From assembly GCA_937949615.1 (NCBI GenBank), contig CALEDQ010000021.1, positions 1 through 64,000 of the forward strand: DNA of 64,000 nt. Reading direction: 5' to 3'. Under the pieces are notes generated by a model. That model ran no database searches and was not told the DNA's origin. It saw only the letters and a program-made list of their open reading frames with translations. The stretch is from an uncultured bacterium. GTDB lineage: Bacteria > Muiribacteriota > Ozemobacteria > Ozemobacterales > Ozemobacteraceae. The position numbers were made by a program, and so were the translations under genes. Shown one piece after another: positions 11,001-20,700 of the stretch (position 1 is its first letter; each line of letters starts with the position of its first letter).

Positions 11001-14000
11001 ATTGTCGCATCTCCGGCCAACCCCGGGCGCCTTGGCGTTGCAAGCCCGACCGTCAGTCTCGATATCTCGGCCAGTGTGCCTGCGTTACAAACACCTGGTA
11101 TTTATATTGCCACTTTTACTATTTTTGACGACGAAGGCCCCGCCGGCCTCGATGGCGCCGATCCGCAGAAAACCTTTGCTGTAAAAATCGGGGTCGGTAC
11201 GAAAAACTTCAGCATCAGCCCGGTATTGCTCGACGCCGGCATTGCAACACCCGCGCATGTGCTCGAAAATCTGCCGGCTCTGCAGTTTCAGATCAACAAT
11301 ACCGGCGGCCTCGGGCTGACTTCTCTGAAATCGCTGCCCGGCAATCTCAAATATCTCGCGAACAGTATCGCAACCGAAAATAATATAGCCATTTTTCTGC
11401 CGGCAAATGTTGTCTCCGGGGCTTCCGGCAACGGTTCCATGAGCCTTTATATTCCGATGGGCACGCCTGCTGGCAATTTTTATCTCGGCAAAATGTGGGT
11501 TTATGAAGATGGCAACGGCAATTCGATCTGGGATAACGGCGAAGCCTCGGCATCGTTCGAGGTCAAAGCTACAGTTCCGACTTATTCTGCCGTGCAGGTA
11601 ATTCCTTCGACGGTCGACCTTGGCGACGTGGCCGCCAATACTGGTATCAGCACAACCTTTCTCTGTCGCAATATTGGCAACACAACCCTTTCGAGCCTTT
11701 TGTGGGAAAGGGTGCCGCTATTGTCACCGACAGACTCTATTCCTGATACTTCTTATACCTTTTCCGGCCTGGGCGTAAGCGTAGCCCCGGGAGCTACCTT
11801 TACGAGGGAAATAAGCATCACTGTTCCTGCCGGCACCGATGATGGCAGTTATCTCGGCAACATGGCCTGGCTGTTTGAAGATCTTGACGCCAATTTCAAC
11901 CGTACTGTGGTTCAGCCGGCCGATCCGCAAAGCGGTTTCAAGGTTGCATGCCGGGTAGGAAACCTTTCACTGCTCGTCGAAGAACCGGTGGGCGGCATCA
12001 ATTCAACCGGTGACCCAAACAGCCTGTCTCTGGCCGGTAACTTTTCAATCAAAAACGATGGTTCGCTGACTCTGGCACGGCCACGGGCGACCGCAACCGC
12101 TCTTATTTATTCTCTCGACCCGCTGAAATCGATTCCTGCAGGTGCCAGCAGTTTCTCTCCTTCATCGATCGGCTATATCGTTACGAATACCAGCCAGCCG
12201 GTAAGCTGGAGGGTTCAAGTCCCGCCCGGCGTTGATGCGGGTGAATATAACGGCACCCTGACGGTCTGGAACGACACATTCAATTATGGCGTCATTGACC
12301 CGGGTGAGGCGTTCGATACTGCGCCTCTGAAGCTTGTAGTGAACTCGAAGCGCGTTATCGAAGTCTGGCCCGATCCGGTGCAGATGCCCTCGACCCCTAA
12401 AAATACCACGGTGACCAAAACCTTTGAAATCCGCAATCGCGGCAATATTTCTCTCGACCATCTGGCCGGAATTCCGGTCAATATCAGAACTCCTGGTGGC
12501 GATATAATTTCGTCTGCCTTCATTTCCTTTACTATTCCGGCGGTAGCCGTTGTGCCGAACGGTTCGGTGCTGGCGACGGCGACTGTGGTTGTCGGCGAGG
12601 TGAACCCTGGTAACTACGTCAGCAGCAGTACTCTGCCAATGAGAATCTACGAAGATCACAATAACCCTGGATTCGGGTTTGATGCCGGTATTGAGGCCTA
12701 TGATTTCTTTGAACTCCGCCTGACAGTCGGGGAAAAGAAGTTTTCCATCGGCAGTCCGGTTACCTTTGCCGCCGCATTGCCCGGTCAGACGGTTCTCAGC
12801 AATGCCGGCACCATAACGAATAATTCTTCAGATATCAACCTCAGTCGGCTGAAATGGCGCGCTGGCAATCTCGTTTCCGGAACAGATGTCATCGCTTCAG
12901 AAAGCGTCAGTTTTTTACCGCCGCCTCTGGCGGTTACCAAGGGTGGCAGTCTGCCATTCTCGGTGCAGGTTAACGTTTTGCCCTGGAATCCTTCCGGTTA
13001 TGTTCCTCCGGGGACTTATATCGGAACCCATACGGTCTGGGAAGACGATTACATTGACGGCGTTCAGGATCTCGCAAAAGAAGCCTCAGCGACCTTCCAG
13101 ACCATTCTGGTTGTTTCGCCGGTATCGAAGCTTGCTATTGTCACTGACCCGCTAAGCCTTGGGGATGTGCCCCAGGGCGGTGATTCCGGCAAGGTTGCAG
13201 TTACAGTCACCAACACCGGCAATGTTGCTTTGACGACCTTTGTCTGGGGTTTTACCGATTTATTCAAGGGAACTGACAAAATCGAAGGGGCAACCATGCT
13301 CAAAAGCGATCCCCTGCCGGCCTCTTTGAACCCGACAGACAGCTTTACTGTCGATGTCTGGCTTGAAGGAATATCTGATACTCAGCCAGTCGGCTATTAT
13401 GAGTCGAATCTGGCAAACCTTTCAAGGCTTGCAGCGTCGGGCTTTGCCGAAGATACCATGTCGGTTGACTGTACGGTAATTTCTGGCGGTCCGCCTCCGG
13501 CACAGATTACGAAACACAGTATTTATCAGGATGTCAACCCGGCATTGTTCACGGCGCCGGTGCCGCCACAGACCGATCTGTATTTTCTTTCTGCCTGGGT
13601 TTGCCCTGGCAGTGGCAGTGCCGATCTTGCCTTTATTCAGTATGACGCGGCAGGAACGCCTCTTGCTACCATTTCGGCGACCATCAAGGCGGATGGTACT
13701 CTTGCCGTTTCTGATCCACACGTTTCATTCAAGGCAGTTCACAGCGGAATCTGTGAGAGTGAGCCGATTGATCTCACCCTTCCTGATTCAAGTGTTGAAA
13801 ACAGCAAATATTTCAGAGTTTACTTCGCATTTAATCTGATTGAGGATGTTCCTGATATTGGTGCCGACTCTTTGAAAATCATTCTGCACAACTCAAGCCC
13901 GATGGCTGGGCAGGCGGTCTGGTTTGATGGCATCAAACTCGAACGGGCTTTCGATGGCCAGACCCGTCCGACGACCTGGCATGCAGGCGCCACGCTCTTT

Positions 14001-14054
14001 TCTCCGCGAAAAGAGCATTCTCTGAACGGCGGCCACCAGTATTATGAATGGTAA
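5091..14054 (+). CDS. Giant secreted multidomain surface protein (FN3, DUF2341, Ig-like repeats), paralogue 1
   Basis: A 2987-residue exported protein. The signal peptide (MSAKRKNVFV, hydrophobic core, PVASA) is followed by two fibronectin-III-like domains (about 30-215). A DUF2341 domain (about 260-510) starts RYRAPITLTERG and is split by an inserted domain. A nidogen-like beta region follows (about 520-735; FGTNGYVTRN), then a discoidin-like sandwich (about 755-863). Next come several Ig/CARDB-like domains (about 864-1790), seven roughly 127-residue modules ending in acidic loops (about 1790-2800), and a C-terminal jelly-roll-like domain ending GGHQYYEW. No LPXTG or PEP-CTERM anchor or transmembrane helix is seen. 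GTG 5091 is the only start that keeps the signal peptide. Its Shine-Dalgarno is weak. Probably an adhesin or surface-layer protein. It is paralogous to the gene at 14794, colinear from DUF2341 to the C-terminus. Confidence 0.85.
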   Translation: MSAKRKNVFVILLIALFAIVFLPVASAQPLPPAEVRLKTTAAGVELNWIDGGNDGATTLTRYEVMRRVTRGSNVGGTTLTGTTATTYTDTGATPGTQYYYVVRDVNSGGNSAWSEEIVRFCPFAASTAEARNYKNENVVRARWPIYENEIVKTFVGLATVPGEADVVDFIDVGHATEHTFSGLNLETGKEYFVTVKVQNSTGNLVGYDTSICSSRGFIFDYDRNLVDNASSTFFNNALVQVMTQANTNSVSTIAFGNDVIRRYRAPITLTERGIESRFNAPVEVAIGGTGFPATLAAAQQQLRIADEWGNEVPSNVTAYGPVLIEEQFLFENGTENVSFESGYTSGTGTGEASENYLGNNYTRIRAITTNGTERSWRTSGPVDLTGWDEIAIDWENTGANDNDNRSRCVVSTAWNANYTTTVNAGTPIQQQSFARRTDIINVSALGAGYYIRVHARRNNNGGDSYVNVYSISLRKYANRATATIIANLPKGGTRNYWAFWGGGSAVYPAFVTNTNDTSQRAWSSFYSRKLLPAGPENWPINSFTLLPAPGNTDDGSIFVTLPWAFPYFNQSLNAVYFGTNGYVTRNSYTTWTNLFNTFRGANAPNGMIAVLWCDTMAYRSGGTPVQPVPQNSGMYSKHQGSGDPDERFLFYFRGNRYTRTDDIYIHQTVAYRYGDIALRYEYLSPGALWDDGLTTDNGVNDRENTAGISNNDNSNYFWTTPLIEGIGKTPTSFFQYKNAVLSSLGATEDAVSIAGAGFGWAGRFESHVFDSRMATPEWQNIITNVTAGGGRIYIYVRTGSTPEPDDSWSSWSLAVSNAIGGPQTTALSVAKQRFIQYRCEFFKDATSDNPVLNRVEFKCRGLEITKVTDAPIQVSQGQDNIPIKVSVKNYDSVSASLTDLTPTFSLGNYTLSGPVPSLPDTINAGVEKEYVFNVNVADNSLTGTATIDANATATIGTQFSDLDADIKDYWEVLRKAELSIAHIDALPLTVTKGQTVTVWMTIDNTGGTPFEIATASLNIKPGSYTVTLDPSVIGTIVAPGMSFPAKFTVKIELDSDSGVATLNGAATGTNVLSLKETGTSTAIIQDTWTVQNPPELVIQSVVASDTVYRGQTGIPVFLNIINVGEALAYWNSSKLWFSWGSYDDPPEAKNSFPIDVYGGLSSIAEYWVNVREDSATGTSDVDASIVFTDSNSGDVYDDPLFRALFPASWLIIGEKIKVYKDSAMLFESASFNLPAAGLDVDVYAKAFDLAYYREYVVRWYSPDGSEYTVTTPPKTSDDIGAVSHQISIDSTPSNMGSWRVKITNPLNTHTACENVFQIVSPASPAIFISLPAKVSVGQTFNASATIVNSGGAVLKNAYPGILLTGGTGAASLVVVPDSTDKRNIDGNSAATFSYQLHADTAGVGFTLRGAGYGLDGNSDEFLTAATYTSNACNIQTPPLLSVYSVTEGYTNVYRNQQNMTVTMQVRNDGQADAVVEAASLSFDVGLHYQVINPPTTFPFTLTGGGGTADIIFTVSIDKDSPTGLVTASCSFRAHDANNPSAIYGIIDKEFGWTISAVAGICSANSTFNPEQYSFNVGQTVNARFFNLPLNTAFRIRFYNNSPTGGTLVKTSPPLNSGAYGVCDDQWFLDAATLCRRWRVVIDNGTAATPGTEYGFQYFDVQNPGNLQAGLTLSPSNHVFIGDTITATLLVDNTQAAGSTIGSVTPSLLQKVATATGDAEKLSGPLPDIASVAPLMPGVYTWSYEASEDTTTDPLKKFALTATLPQSASGFDLNTGAVVNSNLATSNGIYIYRRGLEIGSSTINFATALPGENAAQLNFKVMNSGNYPLNNIKWFTADMRNQWTDYISKANLSFSPANFTIPISGEVVVAGNLFIDHNQASGSYIATMTVYEDLNNNSYYDSAAEPGKLFSVKVEIPRTKSIVVDNPFVDLDNWAPGQTAITKKLYYFNGGNLDLENIKVVQTPPAGSATFIVASPANPGRLGVASPTVSLDISASVPALQTPGIYIATFTIFDDEGPAGLDGADPQKTFAVKIGVGTKNFSISPVLLDAGIATPAHVLENLPALQFQINNTGGLGLTSLKSLPGNLKYLANSIATENNIAIFLPANVVSGASGNGSMSLYIPMGTPAGNFYLGKMWVYEDGNGNSIWDNGEASASFEVKATVPTYSAVQVIPSTVDLGDVAANTGISTTFLCRNIGNTTLSSLLWERVPLLSPTDSIPDTSYTFSGLGVSVAPGATFTREISITVPAGTDDGSYLGNMAWLFEDLDANFNRTVVQPADPQSGFKVACRVGNLSLLVEEPVGGINSTGDPNSLSLAGNFSIKNDGSLTLARPRATATALIYSLDPLKSIPAGASSFSPSSIGYIVTNTSQPVSWRVQVPPGVDAGEYNGTLTVWNDTFNYGVIDPGEAFDTAPLKLVVNSKRVIEVWPDPVQMPSTPKNTTVTKTFEIRNRGNISLDHLAGIPVNIRTPGGDIISSAFISFTIPAVAVVPNGSVLATATVVVGEVNPGNYVSSSTLPMRIYEDHNNPGFGFDAGIEAYDFFELRLTVGEKKFSIGSPVTFAAALPGQTVLSNAGTITNNSSDINLSRLKWRAGNLVSGTDVIASESVSFLPPPLAVTKGGSLPFSVQVNVLPWNPSGYVPPGTYIGTHTVWEDDYIDGVQDLAKEASATFQTILVVSPVSKLAIVTDPLSLGDVPQGGDSGKVAVTVTNTGNVALTTFVWGFTDLFKGTDKIEGATMLKSDPLPASLNPTDSFTVDVWLEGISDTQPVGYYESNLANLSRLAASGFAEDTMSVDCTVISGGPPPAQITKHSIYQDVNPALFTAPVPPQTDLYFLSAWVCPGSGSADLAFIQYDAAGTPLATISATIKADGTLAVSDPHVSFKAVHSGICESEPIDLTLPDSSVENSKYFRVYFAFNLIEDVPDIGADSLKIILHNSSPMAGQAVWFDGIKLERAFDGQTRPTTWHAGATLFSPRKEHSLNGGHQYYEW
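6046..6528 (+). other. AT-rich domain insertion inside the DUF2341 domain of giant 1
   Basis: In the paralogue at 17310-17620 the DUF2341 strands run without a break from the GNE(I/V)P segment to the NYWAFWG/TYWIYWG segment. Here about 160 residues are inserted between them, beginning near VLIEEQF and ending near ISLRKYANR. The inserted DNA is visibly more AT-rich than its flanks (about 37-40 percent GC in the lines at 6061 and 6121). AT-richness continues weakly to about 6900. The insert looks like a beta-sandwich or carbohydrate-binding-like domain. The reading frame is intact. Confidence 0.6.
10761..13080 (+). repeat. Seven-module array with acidic (calcium-loop-like) segments, giant 1
   Basis: Acidic loops start near 10761, 11127, 11505, 11877, 12270, 12651 and 13041, a period of 366-393 bases (about 127 residues). 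A typical loop is EDGNGNSIWDNGEASASF, with acidic or amide residues at alternating positions, then a conserved E-A and a beta-strand. This resembles dockerin or thrombospondin-3 calcium loops, but the fit is imperfect in loops 2, 4 and 7. Between loops lies an Ig-like domain with a characteristic NTGN or NxGNxxL motif. Confidence 0.75.
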
Positions 14055-14131
14055 CTTTCAGCTGAACCGGCAGTTTTCTAATCTATTTTTCAAAGTATCA
14101 CGAAAAGATTCTCTAAAGATGCCCTGATTCA

Positions 14132-14140
14132 TGTTAGAAT
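14132..14140 (+). promoter_or_regulatory. Extended -10 promoter for the TPR-like gene
   Basis: TG-t-TAGAAT forms an extended -10 element. The start codon at 14150 is only 9 bases downstream of the hexamer, so the transcript would be leaderless or nearly so. The gene has no Shine-Dalgarno, which agrees with this. Confidence 0.45.
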
Positions 14141-14149
14141 TAAACAGAT

Positions 14150-14710
14150 ATGAAAAAATGGGTATTGTACGCCGGGTTGGTTGCGGTCTTGTCATGCCTG
14201 CTGGTTTCGACCGGCTGGGCAAACATGCGTTCGACAAGAATGCGACAGGGCTTCGACCAGAAAATAACCGAGCTGATGATTCTCGCTCATCAGGCCCGCA
14301 GTGCGGGCGATATGGCTAACGCCGAGCTTTTCTGGATGCATGCCCGGGAGCTCAGGCCATCTCTTCCCAGACCGGCCTGGCTCGATCAGAAGCCTGAGCC
14401 GGTTGTCGAAAAACCGGCCGCTTCAGAAGAAGAGGTTCTTGCCAGGGTGGCATCTTTGCCATATCCACAGGCGAAAATTCTGCTGGAAGAAAGGCTGAGT
14501 CTTGATCCGGCCAATATCAGGGTCAGGCAGCTCTATCTTGAGCTGGCGCAAAAGAATGGCGATCATACCGAAGTGACAAGGCACAGCAGTCTGCTCGCAC
14601 AAAACGACAGAAAAGACTGGAAGTCATGGCTCTGGTATTTCGCCGCGCTTGCAGTTCTTATTCTTATCGTCTGGCAGGTGCGGGCACTGTACCGCGACTT
14701 TGCCGGCTAG
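14150..14710 (+). CDS. Small membrane protein with TPR-like domain
   Basis: A 186-residue protein of unknown family between the two giants. The N-terminal segment MKKWVLYAGLVAVLSCLLVS is a signal peptide or membrane anchor ending near GWA. A helical hairpin (about 35-70; AGDMANAELFWMHARELRPSLPR) and a second one (about 95-135; LLEERLSLDPANIRVRQLYLELA) have TPR character, joined by a proline-rich linker. The C-terminal segment WLWYFAALAVLILIVWQV is a clear transmembrane helix, followed by basic residues. The TPR part would therefore face the outside of the cytoplasm if the N-terminus is cleaved. Position between paralogous giants suggests an accessory role in their export, folding or anchoring; that is inference. 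Confidence 0.75.
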   Translation: MKKWVLYAGLVAVLSCLLVSTGWANMRSTRMRQGFDQKITELMILAHQARSAGDMANAELFWMHARELRPSLPRPAWLDQKPEPVVEKPAASEEEVLARVASLPYPQAKILLEERLSLDPANIRVRQLYLELAQKNGDHTEVTRHSSLLAQNDRKDWKSWLWYFAALAVLILIVWQVRALYRDFAG

Positions 14711-14742
14711 TCAGCGTCAGATTTCGGTCTGAACGCTTTTTC

Positions 14743-14751
14743 TGTTAAAAT
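14743..14751 (+). promoter_or_regulatory. Extended -10 promoter for the second giant gene
   Basis: TG-t-TAAAAT forms an extended -10 element about 43 bases upstream of the ATG at 14794. The region 17 bases upstream has no good -35 hexamer. Confidence 0.4.
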
Positions 14752-14793
14752 TGTACAGGGATACCCAAATTGGTAAGACAGGCAGGGAAAAAT

Positions 14794-17700
14794 ATGAAAA
14801 AGTCAGACCAGAATATTTTTTTGAGATTAGTAAAAAGCTGGCAGCTTCTATTGCTGGTTCTCATTTTAACTTTTTCTGCCGATGCTTTCGCCCTGCAGCA
14901 GCTTTTGAATACAACATTTACCGGCAGTGCCGCCAACTGGACCCTCGACAACCAGATTGCGCGGGCCTGGGCGATGAGCAACTGGGCCTACGACGGGGCG
15001 AATGGTAATCCCGCCGGTGGTTTTTACGGTCGCTTTGCCAGCGGCGGTGCCAACCGTACTTCTGACGGGATTTTGCAACAGACTTTTACCACTCCTAATG
15101 GTGCGGTCAATGCCAGTGTCATAATGGAAAGAAATCTTTTCAGAACCAACGCGATCGACTATTTCCGGCTTTACCTGAATCTTCTCGATTCAACTTCTGC
15201 CGCCTACCCTAACGAGACAGGCTTTTCACTTACAGTCGATGATCTGACAGGAAACTATGGCGGAACCGGGACCTGGGGCAGCACCGGCTGGACAACTCCA
15301 ACGCAGCTCGATGCCAACAAAGTCTATATTGTTCGTGTTTATATGGATATTCGAGCTGATAACGGCCGTGTTGCCGGGGCATACATTGATAATGTGCAAT
15401 GTAATATAAGCCCGTTTGGCCTGACAGCCAGTTTGAATGGCGCAGCCAACGATCTGTCATGGGGTGCGAGTACCGGTCAGGCAACGCTCAATGGTGCAAC
15501 TCCTTATCGTATTTATCGTACCACCACTTCAGGCACATATGGAGCTGCACTCAATACCAGCACAACCAACAGTTATTATGATCCAACTCCGCCGGCGGCC
15601 GCTGTGGTTTTTTATACGGTTACCGACGTCGATACTACGGGTCTTGAATCGCCCCAATCACTGGAATGGCCTGTAATTAGAACGATTCTGCGTGATGGCA
15701 GTGCCGCAGACGTTGATTATACTGACAGCTCATCGGATTTGACCATCAACTGGGATGCGGTGGCAAACGTTGCCGGCATGACCAAGCTGCGTTACGAGGT
15801 CGCTCTCGGCACCACGGCCGGTGGCACCGACATCGTTGGCTGGACAGACGCAGCTCTGGCAACCAGCTACAATTTTACCGGCCTGTCGCTGGTCAACGGC
15901 ACAAAATACTATGCTTCAGTCAGAATCGTCACTGCCACGCACGGGAATCTGAATGCCTGCTTCAGTGACGGCGTGACCTATGTTGGCACAACTGTCAGAG
16001 ATGGCGTCGGGGCCGATGTGACTTTAACCGCCTCATTAACTGATGCCTCCATGAACTGGGATGCTATTCCGGGCGGTCTGCCGCTGCTGCGTTACGAAGT
16101 CGCTCTCGGCACAACTGCCGGTGGCACCGACGTGGTCGGCTGGACAAATGTCGGCGTTGCCACCAGCCATACTTTTACCGGCCTGAGCCTGACAAACGGC
16201 GGCACATATTACTGCAGCGTCAGAGCTATCGACACGTTGGCAGTAACCATGGGCACATATTCCAGTAACGGTTTTTCGCCTGCTGTTTCATATTCGACAA
16301 CTGTCCGTGACGGCACCGGGGCTGATATCGACGTGTCCTTGTCTGCAAGCTCTATTGATCTGAACTGGGACAACGTGGTAATGACCAAGGTGCGATATGA
16401 GGCTGCACTTGGTACTTCGCCCGGTGGCACCGACATCGTTAACTGGACAGATATGGCTCTTGCCACCAGTGGCAATTTGACTGGCTTCACTCTGGTCGAT
16501 GGCACAACCTATTATTGTTCGGTTCGTATCGTTCTTGGTTCTGGTCCTTTGCCGGCCGATTCGAGCGATGGTTTTAAATTTGTCAGCATGCAGGTCAGAG
16601 ATGGTCTCGGCGCCGATGAAGACTTTTCTTATCTGCCGGATATCGTCAATGCCAACTGGGATGCCGTCTCTGTGCCACTTTTGAGGTATGAAGTGGCGGT
16701 TGGCACCACTCCGGGGGGCACCGAACTGGTTGGCTGGACCAACAACGGCCTTTCGACAAGTTTTACGGCGACCGGTCTTTCTCTGGTAAACGGGACATTT
16801 TATTATGTTGCGGTTCGCCCGGTTGATGCTGGTGGTGTCGCTCTTGGCACCATTGTCAGTAACGGTTTTCAGGCGACTCTGCCGACGGCGATCACTGTCA
16901 GAGATGGTCTCGGGCCAGATATTCTTTATTCATTCCTTGAGAATCGGGTCGAATTTAACTGGGATCACCCGGACGTAGAGGCAATCAGATACGAAGTTGC
17001 GGTTGGCACCAGCAAATACGGCACTAACGTCGTTCCCTGGACAGATATCGGACAAACGAACCGGGCTTCTCTAACCGGCCTGGACCTTGCAAGCGGCACC
17101 ATGTATTATGCTTCTGTGCGCGGCATCAGCGCTTTTGGTGCGACCGCCGCCGTAGGTTCTTCAGACGGCTTTCTGGCCAGGCGTGATCCGGTTCTGGTCG
17201 ATACAGCATCGCAGAGCTATTTTCATAACGCCCGGGTTCTCAATATGATCGATACAACTACCGACGCCGGCTCGATCAGACCCAGAGTATTATCCAATGC
17301 CGGCGGTGCAACCGCCTACTGGCGTTATAGAATGCCGATAACCGTCACCGAACCTGGTGTTACTTCGCGCATCAATGCCCCATGTCGGGTGTTTTTTACG
17401 ATCCCGGCGGGGCAGATGGGCAGTGTTAACGAGATAAGAGTCTCTGATGAACACGGCAACGAAATTCCGCGCTACAATCTCGCAGCCAGCACTACCAACC
17501 TCGATTTCGTTTTTCTTGTCAATATGGCGCAGAGCGAAACGAAAACCTACTGGATCTATTGGGGCAACCCGACTGCAACCGATCCAGGCGCTGCCTACGG
17601 CTTTACTAATACCGCAACCGATGTGTCTGCCACAGAGTGGACGCCATATTATTCAAGAAAAAACCTGGCTCCAGGAGCCGAAGAACCGGTTCTTGGCGCA

Positions 17701-20700
17701 ACTCTTTCAAATGCTGACGATGCTACGGTAACCCCACCGGCCCTGCCCTGGAATTTCTACTTTTTTGGAGCCAATACCACGGCCTGGAGAATGAATACCA
17801 ACGGGTTTCTCTGTACAAACAACGTTGGTGGAGCTACTCAATACACTAACCGCTGGGCGACATTTATAGGAAACACCTACTTTGGCCGTTGTATTACGCC
17901 AATGTGGTCAGACCTCTGGCCTGGTGGGGGGTCGCCGATTCCTGACGGTATTTTCAGAAACGTCTATGGCGACCGGGTTGTGTATACCTGGCGCGCCAAC
18001 CGCTTCGGGGTTCGCGACGACATTTATATCACGCAGGCTGTTCTTTACCAGACCAGCGATATTGCTCTGCGTTATTCATATTTGAGCACCAGAGGTATCA
18101 TTGGCCCGGCCGGTACTTATGACCGACCGCAAAATACTGAGAATACTGTTGGTATATCGAACTGTGATAACACACGCTGGTTAAGAAATACCCCTCTCGT
18201 AATCGGCATTGGTAAAAGTCCAACCGCTTTCTATCAATGTGCCGATGCTTTCAGAGGCAACTTCACCCCTGGCGCCATCATTGGTGGTGCTGTCGGAACC
18301 TGGAACGAAGTTGCACACATCGAATCGATGGTTTTCGACTCAAGAACTGCGAACCCGATCTGGCAACGCATCGAATATGATTGTACCGGCAACGCCAATA
18401 ACCGGCTGGTCATTTCGACTCGAAGCGGCAATACTGCCCTGCCTGAGCTTGGTGGCTGGACAGGCTGGGTGCCAGCTGCTACCGTAACCGGCTCAGGCAA
18501 TACCGCATTGAGTTCAACTGATCGTTACATACAATACCGGGTTGGTTTTGAAAGAAACAATACTGTCGGGGCTCTGGCAACTCTCAGCGAAGTTCGCTTC
18601 ATTCACGGCGGTATTTCTATCGAAGAAATCAAAGCCAATACTCCTGATGGTGTTTCACAGGGTCAGACCGGGATTCCGGTAGAAGTAACGATTAAAAATT
18701 TCTACTCGGCTCCCGTAGATCTCCAGTCTGTAGAGCTGACATTCTCACTTGGCAATCATACTCAGGTTCTTACCGGTCCGTCGCTGCCGACATCGATTGC
18801 TGCAGGCGATACCATTTCGGTCTTTTTCAATGTTGATGTGGATGTGAACTCGCCGGTCGGCACCGCGACCGTCGATGCCCGGGCTACGGCGACCGTTGCT
18901 TTGCCGGCTCTTACTTTTTATGACGGCGATGCACAGACTTCCCACAAATGGTGGATTCGCAGCAAGGCCCAGCTGGTCATCGATCAGGTCGAAACTGAAG
19001 AGTCGTTTGTCAACAAAGGGCAGACCGACCTGTTTGTACGCATGTATGTCTCGAACACCGGCGAAACACCTTTCACCCTTACCGCTGCTGATCTGACTTT
19101 CACTCTGGGACTTTACAATCCGCCGACAATTCTTCAGAGCCCGGCGCTCGGCACTGTTATTCCACCGTTGAGCAGTTTCATCGCGACATTCACTGTCAAC
19201 ATCGATCCCTTGAGTCCTTCAGGGGTTGCAATCATTGGCGGAACGGCTTCTGGCACCAACACTTTTTCTGGAGCAGTTACCGAAGATCTGATTGCTGCAA
19301 TCACTGATTCCTGGACCATCCAGAACAAATCTGAGCTGGTTCTTGAGGAAGTTATTGCTTCTGATACGGTTTACCGTGGTCAGACAAATACCCCGGTATT
19401 CCTGCGGGTATCGAATGGCGGCGAAGCAACGGCACGCTGGCAGTCTTCGAGTATCATTCCCTACCTGAGCCTTGGTCTTTATGACGATGAATACCCGATT
19501 ACGCCATTTGAGATTCTTATTCCTGGCGGTTTTGAAGCAACAGCAAGATATGGGGTTGATATTTCTCCGATTTCTCCAGTCGGAACTTCCATCGTTGATG
19601 CTTCGGTAAGTGGTAAAGATATAAACACCGGGTTCAATATCGGCTGGACAAACGCCCTGATTCCGGCAGAATGGACAATTCTCGCTGAAAAAATCAACAC
19701 TTTCAAGGATGCGGCTCATTCTCAGAACTCTGTCAGCTTCAACCGGCCGACAGCCGGCTCTTTAACCATATATGCCAAAGCTGAGAATCTGAATCCCTAT
19801 GGTGAATTTGTCATTCGCTGGCTTGATCCTTCAGGCACCATTATTGCCGCTTCGCCGCCACTGACGTCAGACGCTTCCGGAACCCTGTCGCATCAGATGG
19901 ATATAACTTCGGTCTCTCCCTATGGCAATTACAAAATCAGGGTGACCAACCCGATCAATACAATCATTTCGTGCGAAAACCAGTTCGAGGTGGTTTCTCC
20001 GGCTGTTTTGACCGCAGCTTTTTCGCTGCCGTCGCAGGTCTCTGTCGGTCAGCCTTTTACCGCGTCATTCACTTTCATAAATTCGGGCGGTGCAGCGGTC
20101 AGCAGCGCCTATGTCAGCAACCCGCTGCAGTTCTTCGGGCCAGGCACTGCTTTGCAGACCAGCGGCCAACCGCCATTAACAGATGTTGCCGGCAACAGCC
20201 AGGCTACGGTTACCTATAACTTTACCGCTCAGTCGGCAGGCAATTTTTCTGCTTCCGGAACGGCATTTGGTTTTGATGCGAATTCAGGGCTGTTTCTGAG
20301 CAGCCCGGCAGTTACCAGTAATATCTGTCTCATTCAGACGCCGCCGAATCTTTCGGTGATTTCGGTAACCGCGACTCCGAATATTGTCTATCTCAACCAG
20401 AAAAACCTTCAGGTTCAGGTTGTGGTGCGCAACACTGGCCAGGCAACCGCTATTCTCGATGCAGCCAGTCTGACTTTTCAGATCGATAGTTACACGCAGT
20501 CGGTTGTTTCGCCTGCCTTTCCCTATGAGCTTGCCGGCGGTGGCACAAATGTCACCATCACATTCAGTGTCGATGTCAGCGCCACACCACCGGCCGGTGC
20601 CGGGCCCTGGGCAGACACTTTTTCGGCCAACGTGAAATGGAGTGATAAGAACTGGCCGGAAAATCAGGGCTGGTTGACCGGTTCACCGCCCAGCGATAAC

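Noticed and set aside
14044..14127. 27-codon frame starting at the end of giant 1 (ATG-AAT-GGT)
   Set aside because: It mirrors the pilin start position after giant 2 but has no pilin-like sequence and no family; probably a by-product of the conserved YYEW codons.
15691..17190. Regular repeats considered as a CRISPR-like array
   Set aside because: The period is about 300 bases, repeats are imperfect and code for fibronectin-like domains in one open frame.
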